Assembly: GCF_907164915.1 (NCBI RefSeq)
Contig: NC_061862.1
Location: 120,989,533-121,053,532 of the forward strand
Direction: 5' to 3'
DNA length: 64,000 nt
Origin: Impatiens glandulifera
Taxonomy: Eukaryota > Streptophyta > Magnoliopsida > Ericales > Balsaminaceae
Part shown: one piece after another, positions 45,494-57,160 of the stretch
Numbering within the stretch: the stretch's first letter is position 1
Layout of the letters: every line of letters begins with the position of its first letter
Made by a program: the position numbers and the translations under genes
The notes under the pieces: generated by a model
The model's input: the letters and a program-made list of their open reading frames with translations, nothing else
Databases searched by the model: none
What the model was told of the DNA's origin: nothing

Positions 45494-48400
45494 TTATTGT
45501 CCTTCCCTTTTAACGTTTGGATTAACGAATCCTTCACCAGTCACGAGATTACGAACTTGAGGAAGGAGAGCACGACCACTATTGGGAGCACGACCACCCC
45601 TTCCACCACCTCGGTCACCACCGCGACCTCCACCTCCTTTGGTTGGTCTGCAACCTCCTTCCTCAACGACTTTTATTTTTGTTTTGGTTCCTGTCGAAGC
45701 ACCTCCTCTTAAGCTACTACTTCTAGAACTGCTGCCACCTCCTCTTGATCTACCTTCCCCCTTTTTAACATTATCAACATCAATGGCAATAAGGCTTTTC
45801 TCTTTCTCAGCGGCAGCTTCAACATTTTCCATGGCCTGAATTGATCTTGTAAAGGAGTCAGCTTGTTCCATACGTTCAACGTCGGCTTTGTTCATGCAAT
45901 TGGTCATCCTAACCATTTGAGTTTGTACAAGATTCATTCCAGATATAATTTCTTGATGAAGATTCAGGTTGAATTCCCTTTCTTCCTCAAACTTTTCATA
46001 CTGTCTTTTGAAGAAGTTCTTTTCAAATTTGGAATAGGTAGTGTTGACAATGTTGATTTCACAAGTGTTTCTTTTTATGGTCTTATCCAATTCTTAGTGA
46101 GTTGCAAGAAAAGAAGAAAATTCTTTCTTGTTTGAAATATTACTCTTCTCAAGTTTTAACATTCTGGACTGCATATCCAGCATATTCTTTTGAAGATAAT
46201 GCATCATTTCTGACATAGAGATTAACAACTTTCCACTTTCATGAGGGGTTTCTTCAGCAGATGACATCTCAGGAGGGCTAGCTGGAGTAGTTCTAATGAG
46301 ACTAACATGAGTATGAGCCTACACAGAGTGCTTTAGTTCATCTACCTCAGATTCATTCCTGGACTTCTCTTGATCTTTGAGAATGTCTTCACAAACCTTA
46401 CGAATCTGTTCAGAAGGTCCTTCGGAATGAACAGGTAGATCAACAACTCTTTCAAAATATTCGCTGATATTATTTCAGGAGAGGATCGAGGAGACGGTGA
46501 TCAGGGAATGAAGCATTATGATAACGGTAGACCTTGTGACGAATTATCATTGTTGTCTTGTTCCCCCTCAGCGGAAGGACTCTTATCAGATTCGTCTTCT
46601 TTCGAGGGTTCCCCCTCAGATTGTGCTTCAATAGGCTTTTCAACCTTTGTCTCTTTCTTTGAAGATTTTTCTACCTCTAGACCATGAGTTTCAAATACTT
46701 CTGATTCCTGTAGAATATGCGGTTGAATGAATTCAGCATTATTCTCCTCTTCTTTCATGATTGGATCAGGTTGAACGGGATCTAGAGTCTGATCAATACG
46801 GGGCTAAGCTAGAAGGAATTTTTCTTCAACAGAAACATTCCTTAGTTTAATAAGTTGAGCAGAAGCTTGCTTTTCTTCTTGTAAAACCAAATTATTATCC
46901 TCAAATATTTGTATCGGCTCGTCTTCATCTGATGGATTATAAAACAGATTCAACTCTGAGCAGTTGGCACCGTGAACAAATCCGAGAATATTTGAGCTAT
47001 AGTTTTGCATGATTTGGTCAATTCTTTTTAATGTCTTTTCTTCTGCAGCAACATTTCATTCCATTGGATTGAAATTTTCTTTTCTTGCTTCGAGCACAGG
47101 AAAAAGAGTCCAACCTCTGATATTGGCTTCTACCAGTTCTTTCCTCTTGAGAGCTTCATAGACCTTAGAGGTGTTAGCCTACTTCAGAACCCGTTTCTTC
47201 ACGTTAACCAGCTTCAACCACTTTTCGCTGACACCTTTTCCATTAATATTTTGATCATATCTATTGGCCATTCTGTTCATAACTCATGTATCGAAGATGT
47301 TAATTTCCGTAACTTCTTTCGCATTGGCTAGATTCATCATTAGATTGACAATGTAAGTTGCTTCAGAAACTTCCTCATCAGATTCGTTTTCAATAGCCTT
47401 TCCCTTTCCAATACCCTCAACGGGTTTAGGAATTGGCCTTGGTTCACCGATAGATATGCCATCAACTCTCTTGGTGGCTCTCATGATTTCGTGAGGTGTT
47501 AAGAGCTTGGAAAAATGCCCGGATAAGACGTTAGACTAGATTCCTTTTCCCGTGACAACGTACTTTTCTTGAACACTTTTAGATACTAGTGGCTCGACAT
47601 TTGGCAGAATGGGAGCATGTTCAGACGTTACTACAACAACAGGGGTAGGAATAGCACCCTACTCTGTTTTGTCAGTAACAATAGCTTCAACAGCTATAGG
47701 ATCATTTGGGCGGACAGGAGACTAAATTTTGTCAATACTTTCAACATTTTGACCAACTAGCTCAACAGTTGGCCCGATAGTATGTTTCAACACAAGAACA
47801 GAAGCAGATACAAGTTGTTCCAACATAGGAATACTAAAATTATGCACTTCGGCCAGAGAAGGAGGAGGAGTTACCTTCGAGGAAGGTTTGGATGATTTTG
47901 ACGCCTTAGGCGCCTTTAACTTTTCATCTTTTGAAACGGAAGACTTTGCCAACTTTTTCAACTGGCTGGCGGATGGAGAAAGCGGAGACATCGGGATGGC
48001 TGAAAGTGAAGAGGGACCTTGATTTGCTCTAGAGTCAACCACTCCAGAATTTTTCTTCGAAGAACTCTTTTGAATATTAGAACTAGCCTCCAATTCATTA
48101 ATAGTTCTTGCTTTTTTAGCCCATGTAGAGAGAATAGAGGTTGTTGGTTGCTTGGAACGAGTAACAGATTTGCCACCCGTCTATTGGATATATGCACCAA
48201 AGAAGGACTCCTTTGAGCTCTTCATTCTTGTGAGGGTGTTGGCAACGATAAAGATGTTGAACACACAGCTAGTGTGAATATCCTCTCCTTCTCCCATAGG
48301 AACCTCCAAATGTTTCATAAATTGACTGAGATGGGAAGCGAATCTCACACTCTCCTTGTTCTTAGAATCAATCGACCCACACAGATTAGAAAAGAGTGTC

Positions 48401-48927
48401 GAAGCCCAGTTGACTTGAATTCCCTTTGAGATGGTCGTCATATAGTCGAATCAATCCTGACTACAGAGATGAAATGAACATGCTATTCATTGAAGAGCCT
48501 TTGCAACAATGTCGTTCAAAAGAATGAAATGGGGTTTGAGAACTTTTTTACTCTCATTTAGCTTGATTTCCGAACCGTCGGCCGAAAAAGCAGTCTTCAT
48601 TTCCGAGATGGTTTCCGCTGGAAGATGAAGATTAAAAGTGTGGCCCTCCGATGGAAGTTCAAAGAACTCCGAATAAGACGCCTCATCAAAAGATATAATT
48701 GTTTCTTTCACTGTTGTAGAGATGAAATCACCAACCTTGGTCGCCGATTTAAAGAACTCCCGAACTTCCTTCTCGTGGAAAATAAACGGGCCGCCGAGAT
48801 ACTTTTCGAGGCCGGAATACTTTAAGGATCGGAACATGTCCACCACTTCCTGTTGATTGAAAGCATACACCAATGCGAAGTCTACCTACAAAGTGCAGTG
48901 ACCAAGGGTAATCTTTTTGTTATCCAT
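45494..48927 (-). pseudogene. Extra ORF of the Copia-type element, RGG-box protein
   Basis: About 1,140 codons, mostly in one frame, starting MDNKKITLGHCTL at ATG 48927. The N-terminal part (VVDMFRSLKYSGLEKYLGGP, FELPSEG, TFSADGSEIK, FILLNDIVAKA) resembles proteins I recall from Lamiales genomes, some auto-named dystroglycan-like. A second globular stretch (VNWASTLFSNLCGSI) follows, then a long acidic, Ser/Lys-rich disordered region, a coiled-coil-like segment near 46000, and a C-terminal RGG box (GGGGRGGDRGGGRGGRAP). About a dozen in-frame stops, mostly TAG, and a frameshift near 46490 break it. It belongs to no pol domain. A role in RNA binding is inferred from the RGG box only. Confidence 0.6.
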
Positions 48928-49043
48928 TTGAGGGAAGATGAACAAACTCAAGATGAACAATATTCTTAAGAGATAAATTTAGAGAAAGCTAGGGTTCTAG
49001 AGAGATTTGTGAGCATAAAGGTTTCAATCGCATGAAATATGTC

Positions 49044-49051
49044 CTTAAATA
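49044..49051 (-). promoter_or_regulatory. TATA-like box before the extra ORF
   Basis: TATTTAAG in the context GTCTATTTAAGGAC lies about 117 bp upstream of ATG 48927 on the coding strand. An AACCCTAGCTTTCTCT leader lies between. This looks like a plant core promoter plus 5' UTR inside a retroelement, so the extra ORF may have its own transcript. Confidence 0.45.
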
Positions 49052-50050
49052 GACTTCGAAGAGTCACATGGCTTAATCGTCACTTTTTATAAAGGTAGGA
49101 CCCACTAATTAATGTTTGACGTCTTTTCTTGCAGAAAGTCATCATTAATTTAGGTGTGTATCAGTCTCTCTCTTTTAACTAGAAAGACACATGTCTTCAT
49201 GTTATTTGAAAGTGACTGTTTTAATGTTTGACCGGGAGAGTTAGATGACACCGCATAGAGGACAACTGTCCTTGATCATTTCTTTGAAAAAGAAGCGTCT
49301 AATAGTACACGTAGTTAGACATTTTTCTTACTTCTACAATCCATATGATCTAAGCGTCTATTAGACGCAGACGTCTAATCACATGTCTTATAGATGTCTA
49401 AATGTCTATTAGACGTTGACGTCTAATTAAGCATGAGCAACACATATTAGACGTGTGTTTGGTTAGACATGAGCGTCCAATTGCTCTTGTCTTATAAACG
49501 TCTAAACGTCTATTAGACTTCAACGTCTAACTGCGCAGCCGCGCAGGTTATTAACCAAGACAATTTAACTTAGAGGCAGAGAGTGTGTAAGTAAGAATAC
49601 GTCTAAGTACTTGCTTTTTCTTTTAGACGACCTCGTCTAATAGACCGATTAAAGCTTTAGTCTGTGTGCATCTTTATTTATACAATAAATTTCCCTCTCA
49701 ATTTATGCATATAGAAAAAGATTAAATAAATATTTTGAGGTCCTTAAGACCAAAAATATTTTAAGACAGAAAACACTTAGTCCTTAGAAGTGGCAAGTGC
49801 CACTGTTGATCTTCTAGAGCATGTACTCATAAGAGTATGCTCCAAGCTTCCTTCCTACAGCTTCCCTGTATCACCTACACAAGAAAATATTTACAAACTT
49901 TGATACCCACATTCACTTGGGTCCTCAATCAATCAGTCCCTTAGGAATCCATATTTGAGTTATTTTTATGGATTTCCCATTTTGTTTTGTGATTAATGCG
50001 TATGATTTTGACTTAGCAGACGTCTTTCTTCTAGCCACTGATTCCTTAGC
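49052..50050. other. Spacer between gag and extra ORF with TAGACGTCTA motifs
   Basis: 49290-49680 contains a dozen or so TTAGACGTCTAA-type motifs (CGTCTATTAGACGCAGACGTC and similar), related to the LTR hairpin array but not in strict tandem. 49720-50050 may encode the degraded gag C-terminal tail (IWIPKGLID). No other gene seen. Confidence 0.6.
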
Positions 50051-51710
50051 TTAAAAGGATGATTTTCTTTTAAAACTCCTTGACATTGAGTCAAGTTTTA
50101 GATAGCCAAACTTGCTACTTGCATCTAACTTATTTTTCAGCCAGTTAACAGACGGTGGAACATAAGTTATTTCATCTTTTAAAGCTAACTCCTCATGGAT
50201 TGGATCAGTTTCAGTATCAGTTAGACTCCCTTTGACAAAGCTTATTGGCTTAAGCTTGTCAGTTGCTGAGTTTAACTTTTTATAGGACTGGTTTGGGTCA
50301 TTAGTATCAAATCCTAAAATGAATTTGGATCCAACAAATTTCAACAGACTAATCTGATATTTGACAGTTTCTCCAGACCTTGCCCAAGCACTAACAATAT
50401 AGTTTAACCTTTTGTTTTCAGAAGAGAGAATTTATATCTGTTCTTTGAGCATCTCATTCTCAGATGAGATCTCGACCTTGCCATTTTCAAGAATGTTTAA
50501 TTCTAGAGTTTGAGATAAAATAGGTTGAGACACTTCAGAGGAAGATTTTATTTCATTCTAGGATTCTGATAACTTTATGTACTCTATGACCATGTCATTT
50601 AGTGCAGCTACCAATTCTTCCCTTGAAAATTTTTCAGAAGAGAAGTCAAATACCTCAGATTCCTGAGCTTCTTCTTCTTCCCTTGTCATGAAGCAAGCAA
50701 CCTCGTCATCATCACTATCGCTAGACGATGAATCAGAATCACTATAGTTCTGTTTGTTCTTCCCATCGCTTGCCAAGAGAGCCTTCAGCTCCTTTTCTTC
50801 GTTTTCTTTTTCTCATTGCGCTTCAGCTTTCGACATTCCGATTGGTCATGAACTAAAATACCACAGTTAAAACACTTAACATTAGCTTTAAATTTCTTAT
50901 TGTCATTGGTATTTGAGGAGATTGAGTTAGAATTTCTCTTCTTCATGAAGTTATCAAACTTCTTCACGAGGAGAGACATAACATCGCTACTAAGCTGTTG
51001 GGCAGCTGTCTTCACATCAGGGGAAACCGGTGACTCTTTTGCAGTCACCAAGACTTTGGTAATGATGTTGGATGAGGGTTGATATTCTTCAATCCTTGAA
51101 TTCAGCTCGAACTCATAAGTCTTGAGATCAGGAAACATATCGAAGAGCCCGATCTTGTTGAGGTCTTTGGATTCCTTCAATGCCATTGTTTTTATGTCCC
51201 ACTCCCTTGGTAAAGATCGCATGACCTTGATAGCAATCTCCCTGTTGCTGTAGGTCTTGCCAAGAATGGATAGAGTGGAGATAACCTTGCTGAACTTTGC
51301 GTCAAACTCAGTCATTGTTTCTCTAGGACACATTTTGAAGTTGTCGAACTACTAAGTGGCAACCATGATTTTTTCTCTTTGGTTTGCTCATTGCCCTCAC
51401 ACAGTTGAGTGAGTCTGTCCTAGATCTCCTTGGCAGTTTCACACTCGATGATGTAGTTGAACATGCTGTCATCAAGAGATCTATACTGGACGTCAAATAC
51501 CATGTTGTTGAGGTTGTTTCTCCTCTTATCTTCGCTGGTCCATTCAGATTTCTCCTTTTTGATCTTGATGGGACCATCTGTGATAACACTCCACATGTCA
51601 TCAAGAAGAAAGAAAAGATGAGCACAGACTCTCTTTTTCCACACAATATAGTTTTCTTTTGAGAACGTTGGGATTACGATAGCATTAACATCTTTGGATA
51701 TGATCGACAT
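50051..51710 (-). pseudogene. Copia-type gag with zinc knuckle
   Basis: It starts MSIISKDVNAIVIPTFSKEN at 51710, 44 bp after the primer site, as usual for Copia elements. The Copia gag (UBN2-like) domain follows, with NYIVWKKRVCAHL, and ETMTEFDAKFSKVISTL and MRSLPREWD further on. The intact CCHC knuckle CFNCGILVHDQSEC sits at about residue 290. Then come an acidic Ser/Asp tract and the tail FVGSKFILGF. Two adjacent TAG codons near 51350 and a frameshift near 50800 break it. No protease follows. Confidence 0.82.
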
Positions 51711-51740
51711 TCTTGGAGATAGCTTGAGAATAGAAACAGG

Positions 51741-51752
51741 ACTCTAATACCA
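51741..51752 (-). other. Primer binding site of the Copia-type element
   Basis: TGGTATTAGAGT on the minus strand, two bases after the LTR end, is a one-substitution form of the initiator tRNA-Met site and supports minus orientation. Confidence 0.8.
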
Positions 51753-52498
51753 ATTGATAGGATCAGTGTAATAAATAGAGACGAGGGTCTAACTATTGAT
51801 GACAACTTTTAGAAAACGGTTTGATAGAAGTCCTGTTATGGATTAATATCACTTTTTATTCTTCACAAACCCTTGCAAACTCTTGAAGCGATTCAAGTGC
51901 GGAAACGTTTGCTCAGGTTTGAAGCTAAGAACCAATGAGAGAAGGAAAAACAGAATGAACAAGACATAGCAAGTTGTTTATGGATGTTCGGAGCAAACTC
52001 TCCTACGTCACCCTTCTTCCAACCACCGGAAGGATTCACTATACTTCTTTGAATCAAATACAATTTACTGGCTTCCTAACTATTTAACAGAACAAGCTTT
52101 ATTCAACTTACAATATGATTAAGATTATTTCTCAGCTAGACATATTTTGATTCCCTCTTAAACTTGAAGATGTACAGATCAAAAAGTGCAGGAGTATGAG
52201 ATTGATAGCAGGTAAAGCTTATGAAATAGTACACTCGTAAAACTTGTTGTTCACTGATAAGGCTGGTATGTCGATCGTTGTCCTTAAGGATCTATATATA
52301 GAAGACAGACACCCACGGTCGAATCTTCTAGATGGACACGTGGAAAGCGCCCATTGGAAAGCCTCCATAGTACAAGAGTACATCAGTCTATGTGCACAAG
52401 GATCGTGGCCGTACTGAACTGGTAGTGCGCTGGATATTCTTTTGGAACTGTCCTTTACTGAACAAGTAGTGGGAGGAATATTCGCGTACGTGGCATTT

Positions 52499-54780
52499 TG
52501 TTAGGGTCTCCAAATTAAGGCCTCGGTCCTAGAATAATTCCTGCAACCTTTCTCGGCACCCGTTCTCGGTCATATTGTGCACATTGGCCATATTTCTATT
52601 TTGTTGTATTAATATTTTGTTTTGCTTTCCTTTTCTATTTTACAAACCGAATTCTATTATTTTCTATTAGTTGTTGTAACCAAATATTCTGGGGCAAGAC
52701 ATCACCTATATAAGGCTGGTCTTTCTTCCCCAAGGACCCATGAATAGAATAATGAAGATATGAACTTCGCCCCCATTCGTCTATTATTATTTACTATGGA
52801 CTGTTTGGTATAGACCAACAGTATTTCTCTTCGCACCCTTGGTTCTTCAATCCCTCATCCCTAATTCTCTACTAAAATTCTTCCGTTTCTCTTTGATTGT
52901 AGAATTTCCAACTGATCCTAGAGATCAAGAACTTGATTCTTGAGATCAAGAACCCATAATCACACCTTACGAAACAAGTCGTAACATTCTTGGTATTAGA
53001 GCAAGACGATACTCGAATGAAAGAAATCCGATAGCAAATAAAGATGGATGCTCTTAAGACCCTACTCGATGGCCTGACACAACAATATGCCTCCGTGCAA
53101 GCGTCCTTGCAGCAACACATGACCGAACAAGCTGCTTTGCACAATGCCTTTCAGCAAAATATGGACAGAAGGTATGCTGCTGGAAAAAGCTTGACAACCA
53201 TTGAAAGAGGTGCGTTTAATAATGGCCAAGATCCCCGCACCCGACCCTATGTTAATGCTTATTACTACTTTCCTCCAACCCGGCTCACAAATGTTAATAT
53301 TCCTGAATTTGATGGGACTGATTTGGATGGCTGAATCTTATTTGCCGAGCACGTCTTTAGGGTGGGCAAGACGAATGATGCCACAAATCTGGACATTGTC
53401 CGTACTCATTTCTCAAAAGAGGCAAGAACGTGGCATGAATCATATTTGGAGAATCGCAACCATATGGAAGCCTTGACATAACATGTATTCAAGAAAGATC
53501 TCTTGCTGCGATTCGGTCGCAGACCCTTGTACAACGCTGAACCGACGTTGCTGCCCAAACCATGCAATGTTAACACGGCCTAGCCAAGCAGCAAATCCAG
53601 ATTATTCATGGACTCGAGTAATCATCAAGAACCCATTCAAGAACCTCCTAAGAAAATGTTTTAGATGATCCACTTTTGCTGCATGAGGCGGGCAGCGAAC
53701 CTGCCATTTCTTTGCAAGCATAGACCCTTTCTTATGAGAAGCAAGACACAACCACAGTCTTGAATAATATGCATCAGACGCAGGTCAACATAATGCAAGA
53801 CGACCAGCTGGACAAGACCTTGGAAAAATATAATGTTACTGCCTCGATACCAATAAAGAGTAAGAACAAATGCCAAATTGTTTCACTTGATTTGGAAGAC
53901 ACTCCTGAAAATTTCCAGCAAATAATCAAAGGGCTCAACCAGCAACCCAACAATCGACCACCAGCCAGGAAGGTAGTTAGAAGACATGGCTATGTTGTTG
54001 CACATGTGTTGCTAATTTGGATAAAGGACTGGGCTTGGTTATTTGAAGACATTCTAGAGTATGTCCAGAAGAAAAATGGTCCTTTTGCTGCACCTGGCGT
54101 GTTGGGCCGAAGGAAGGACTGATTTAGAGCGGGAAGACCGAAGGCTTTTAAGAAATGTGGTCCTAGACTCCGACACTTGCTGGAATTGCTGAAGTCCGAC
54201 CGAATTCTTTGAAATTTTGAGCATGCGCATTAGAGGCTCGGCATACCACGGTCTTTTTCGTCGAGGGCAACGAATTTTGAAAGGGGGGATAATGTTAGGG
54301 TCTCCAAATTAAGGCCTCGATCCTAGAATAATTCCAGCAACCTTTTGCGGCACCCGTTCTCGGTCCTATTGTGCACATGTGTCATATTTCTATTTTGTTG
54401 TATTAATATTTTGTTTTGCTTTCCTTTTCTGTTTTACAAACCGAATTCTGTTATTTTCTAGTAGTTGTTATAACCGAATATTCTGGGGCAAGATATCACC
54501 TATATAAGGCTGGTCTTTCTTCCTCAAGGACCCATGAATGGAATAATGAAGATATGAACTTCGCCCCCATTTGTCTATAATTATTTACTATGGACTTTTT
54601 GTATAGACCAACAGTATATCAGTTCGCACCCTTGGTTATTCTATCCCCTCATCCCTAATTCTCTACTAAAATCCTTCCACTGCTCTTTGATTCTAGAATT
54701 TTCACCCGGTCCTAGAGATCAAGAACTTGATTCTTGAGATCAAGAACCCATAATCACACTTTACGAAACAAGTCGTAACA
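52499..54780 (+). mobile_element. Small LTR element with gag fragment only (TR-GAG/LARD-like)
   Basis: Both LTRs are 488 bp (52499-52986 and 54293-54780), starting TGTTAGGGTCTCCAAATTAA and ending CAAGTCGTAACA. The primer site TGGTATTAGAGC is at 52991 and the polypurine tract AAAGGGGGGATAA ends at 54292. The 5 bp flanks are CATTT and CATTC. The interior is 1.3 kb and holds only gag-like sequence. It is inserted in the 5' LTR of the surrounding Copia-type element. The close LTR match suggests a fairly young insertion. Confidence 0.9.
53044..54121 (+). pseudogene. Gypsy-type gag fragment in the small LTR element
   Basis: From ATG 53044 it reads MDALKTLLDGLTQQYASVQA, a Gln-rich coiled-coil-like stretch, then NVNIPEFDGTDLDG followed by TGA at an expected Trp. 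It continues FAEHVFRVGKTND and SKEARTWHESYLENRNHMEA, the retrotransposon gag core. A second open stretch (53760-54119) ends VLGRRKD. The gag core contains stops, and there is no zinc knuckle, protease or pol. Confidence 0.7.
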
Positions 54781-54994
54781 CATTCATTTATTGGATACAA
54801 ATAGCTGACGTACCGGTCTACACAAATGATATGAGCAGGATTAGCGCACAGCTAGTTGATCGTGGGTAGACGAATTCTAACTTCAAGCAGCTAATGAAGC
54901 GAGGCGTTAGACATACTCCATTAGACTTCTAAGTCTAAGGAAGTTAGACTCCAACGTCTAATAGCGAGATTCATTAAACCACCAAGTCTAATGG

Positions 54995-55349
54995 TGTTAG
55001 AATGCACATCTAACTACGTATCTATTAGACTGCACGTCTAACTGCGTATTTGTTAGACTGCACGTCTAACTGCGTATTTGTTAGACTGCACGTCTAACTA
55101 CGTATTTGTTAGACACGTCTAACTGCGTATTTGTTAGATTGCACGTCTGACTGCGTATTTGTTAGATTGCAAGTCTAAAAGCGTATCTGTTAGACTGTAC
55201 GTCTAACTGTGTATCTATTAGACTGCACGTCTAACTGCGTATCTGTTAGACTGCACGTCCAAATGTGTATCTGTTAGACTGCACGTCTAGTTGCGTATCT
55301 ATTAGACTGCACGTCTAACTGCGTATCTGTTAGACTGCATGTCTAACTA
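54995..55349. repeat. 28 bp hairpin repeat array in 5' LTR
   Basis: Same unit as in the other LTR, about twelve or thirteen copies, here mostly with GCGTATTTG or GCGTATCT between hairpins. Unit sequence and copy number differ from the partner LTR, so the arrays changed after insertion. Confidence 0.9.
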
Positions 55350-55505
55350 GCAACACGTCTAATTAGCCTGTTTCAAACCAAGTCTAACTTAGCATATTTT
55401 TGATGCATCTGCACAAAAACAATTAGACGGCTTAACTTTATTTTTAATCAACGTTTTACTAATACATCATTAAAATAACGTTAGTCAAAATAATTTGACC
55501 CAATA

Positions 55506-57160
55506 GAAAATATGTTGGGCCTTATCATGCATGGGTCACCAAAAGATTGATACTCTACATGCAAGCCCATCCCATCAAGTTGGTATCAAGACTAGACCCA
55601 ATCCACTTCTTGTTCCAACAAACTATTATGTCATCAAGTCTAGACAAAAGGATGATGATGTTATCTAAATACGAAATAGCCTACACGATACAAAAGTCTA
55701 TTAAAGGAAGCGTTGTTACGAAATTTCTTGCTGACCAATCCATCATTGTTGAATTAGAAGACGAGCTCGAGTTCCCCGATGAGGAAATTATGAGTATAAC
55801 ATCAGACACATGAAAACTGATGTTTGACGGAGCTTCTGGAATGCAGGGTTACGAAATTGGGATTTTGTTAGTTAACTCAAAAGGGACATACAACCCAATA
55901 TCCATAAAACTTGAATATCCCATCACCAATAACAAGGGCGAATATGAATCCTGCCTCTTGGGTCTTAAATTGGAATATGAAAAGGAGAAACAAAGTTAGA
56001 AGTTGTTGGTGACTCTAACTTGGTTATATCCCAAGACAATGGTACGTGACAAGTGAAAAGGGAAAACATGAAACCCTACCACACCCATTTGACCAAACTA
56101 ATTAGCAAATACAATCAAGTATTATTGGTTCACGCTCCAAGAAGCCAAAACCACTTTGCGGATGCCCTGGCTACTTTGGTAGCTATGACTCAAATTCCCG
56201 ATGGAATTAAGTTAAACCTCTAAAAATCCGACAAACGCAACAACATGCTTTTGAATCAGGATCAATCATTTTCTATAAGAATGTTGTTAAACCCTGGTAT
56301 TATACTCTCTAGAAGTACATTGAGTATGGAAAATATCCTTCACATTTCCGAGTTAAGGAATGATGGGCTTTGCTTCAGTATTCCACCAACTATGTGTGGA
56401 TCGCTAATAGACGTTATCGTCAATCTTTCGACAGTCAAAACATGCTCTAAATACATAATTCTAAATCCTAGAGGATCATGGAAGAAGTAAAAGTAGGGAC
56501 ATGCAATCCATGCATGAATGGAATGCCTTCAGCCAAGAAAATACTCTATTTCAGATATTATTGGCAAAACCTTGACTAAGAATGTGTAAGTTATGTAAGG
56601 AGTTGTCATCAGTGCCAAATATATGTTAACTTGAAGCATACACCGACCTCGCTCCTTTACAACATGAAATCCCCTTGTACCTTCTCTACATTTGTGTGCT
56701 TGAAGCGGCAAACAAAAATCTGATTTGGATCAACAAGAAGATGACCAGAACGTATAAGGACTGACATGAGAAGCTCTCATACGCCTTATTGAGATATCGT
56801 ACAACCGCTTGAACCTCAACGAATGAAACTCCTAGTCTCTAGTTTACGATATGGACACCGTACAACCCATCAAAATCAAGATTCCAACCCTAAGAATACT
56901 TTTAGAGAGCCACGTTATTGAAGAAGACTAGCTCAAATCCCGACATGACCAACTAATGTTAATGGAGGAAAAAAGGTTAAACGCTCTATGTAAACTCAAG
57001 CCTACAAAAAATGCATGTTAGACACCTTCAATAGGAAGGTAAAACCTAGAAACCTCAAAGAAGGTGATCTAGTTCTTAAAAGAACACGAGAACTCCTAGA
57101 CCCTAGGGGCAAGTTTCGACTCCAATGGGAATGACCTTCCTACTTAATAAATTTCTCTCT
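55506..57160 (+). pseudogene. Gypsy RNase H, second RNase H and integrase
   Basis: It resumes with CWAL, then LYMQAHPIKLVSRLDPIHFL and IQKSIKGSVVTKFLADQ. The second RNase H-like domain follows: KLMFDGASGMQGYEIGILLV, PITNNKGEYESCLLGLKL, and HAPRSQNHFADALATLVAM with frame breaks. Integrase keeps part of the zinc finger (SCHQCQIYVN) and the C-terminal end (VKPRNLKEGDLVLKRTREL), but most of the DDE core is deleted. Many stops. It ends near 57150 at a GPY-like motif. Confidence 0.8.

Larger units (their letters stand above)
43891..55505 (-). mobile_element. Non-autonomous Copia-type LTR element with gag and extra ORF
   Basis: A perfect 5 bp duplication GAAAA flanks it (43886-43890, 55506-55510). 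On the minus strand the order is 5' LTR (55505-51755, itself interrupted), primer site, gag with zinc knuckle (51710-50051), spacer with TTAGACGTCTAA repeats, a long extra ORF (48927-45494), polypurine tract, and 3' LTR (45320-43891). No protease, integrase, RT or RNase H is present, so it must have relied on another element's enzymes. It is inserted in the RNase H region of a gypsy element. All ORFs are broken by stops, so this copy is dead. Confidence 0.85.
51755..55505 (-). repeat. 5' LTR of the Copia-type element, interrupted
   Basis: Homologous to 43891-45320 throughout once the LTR element at 52499-54780 is left out, giving about 1.46 kb. Its inner end (TGATAGGATCAG) abuts the primer site. 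The two LTRs differ visibly by many substitutions and by repeat copy number, so the insertion is not recent. Confidence 0.85.
41300..57160 (+). mobile_element. Decayed Ty3/gypsy element (Tat-like), split by a Copia-type insertion
   Basis: Protease, RT and the first RNase H part lie at 41316-43890; RNase H, a second RNase H-like domain and integrase lie at 55506-57160, all on the plus strand. The coding sequence continues across the 11.6 kb insertion, which has a perfect 5 bp duplication. The extra RNase H-like domain after the first points to the Tat/Ogre-type branch. Neither LTR was identified with confidence, and gag is absent. Confidence 0.75.

Noticed and set aside
45497..46135. Plus-strand ORFs (PPPRSPPRPPPP and FHTFNVGFVHAIG)
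   Set aside because: Shadow frames of the minus-strand RGG-box ORF.
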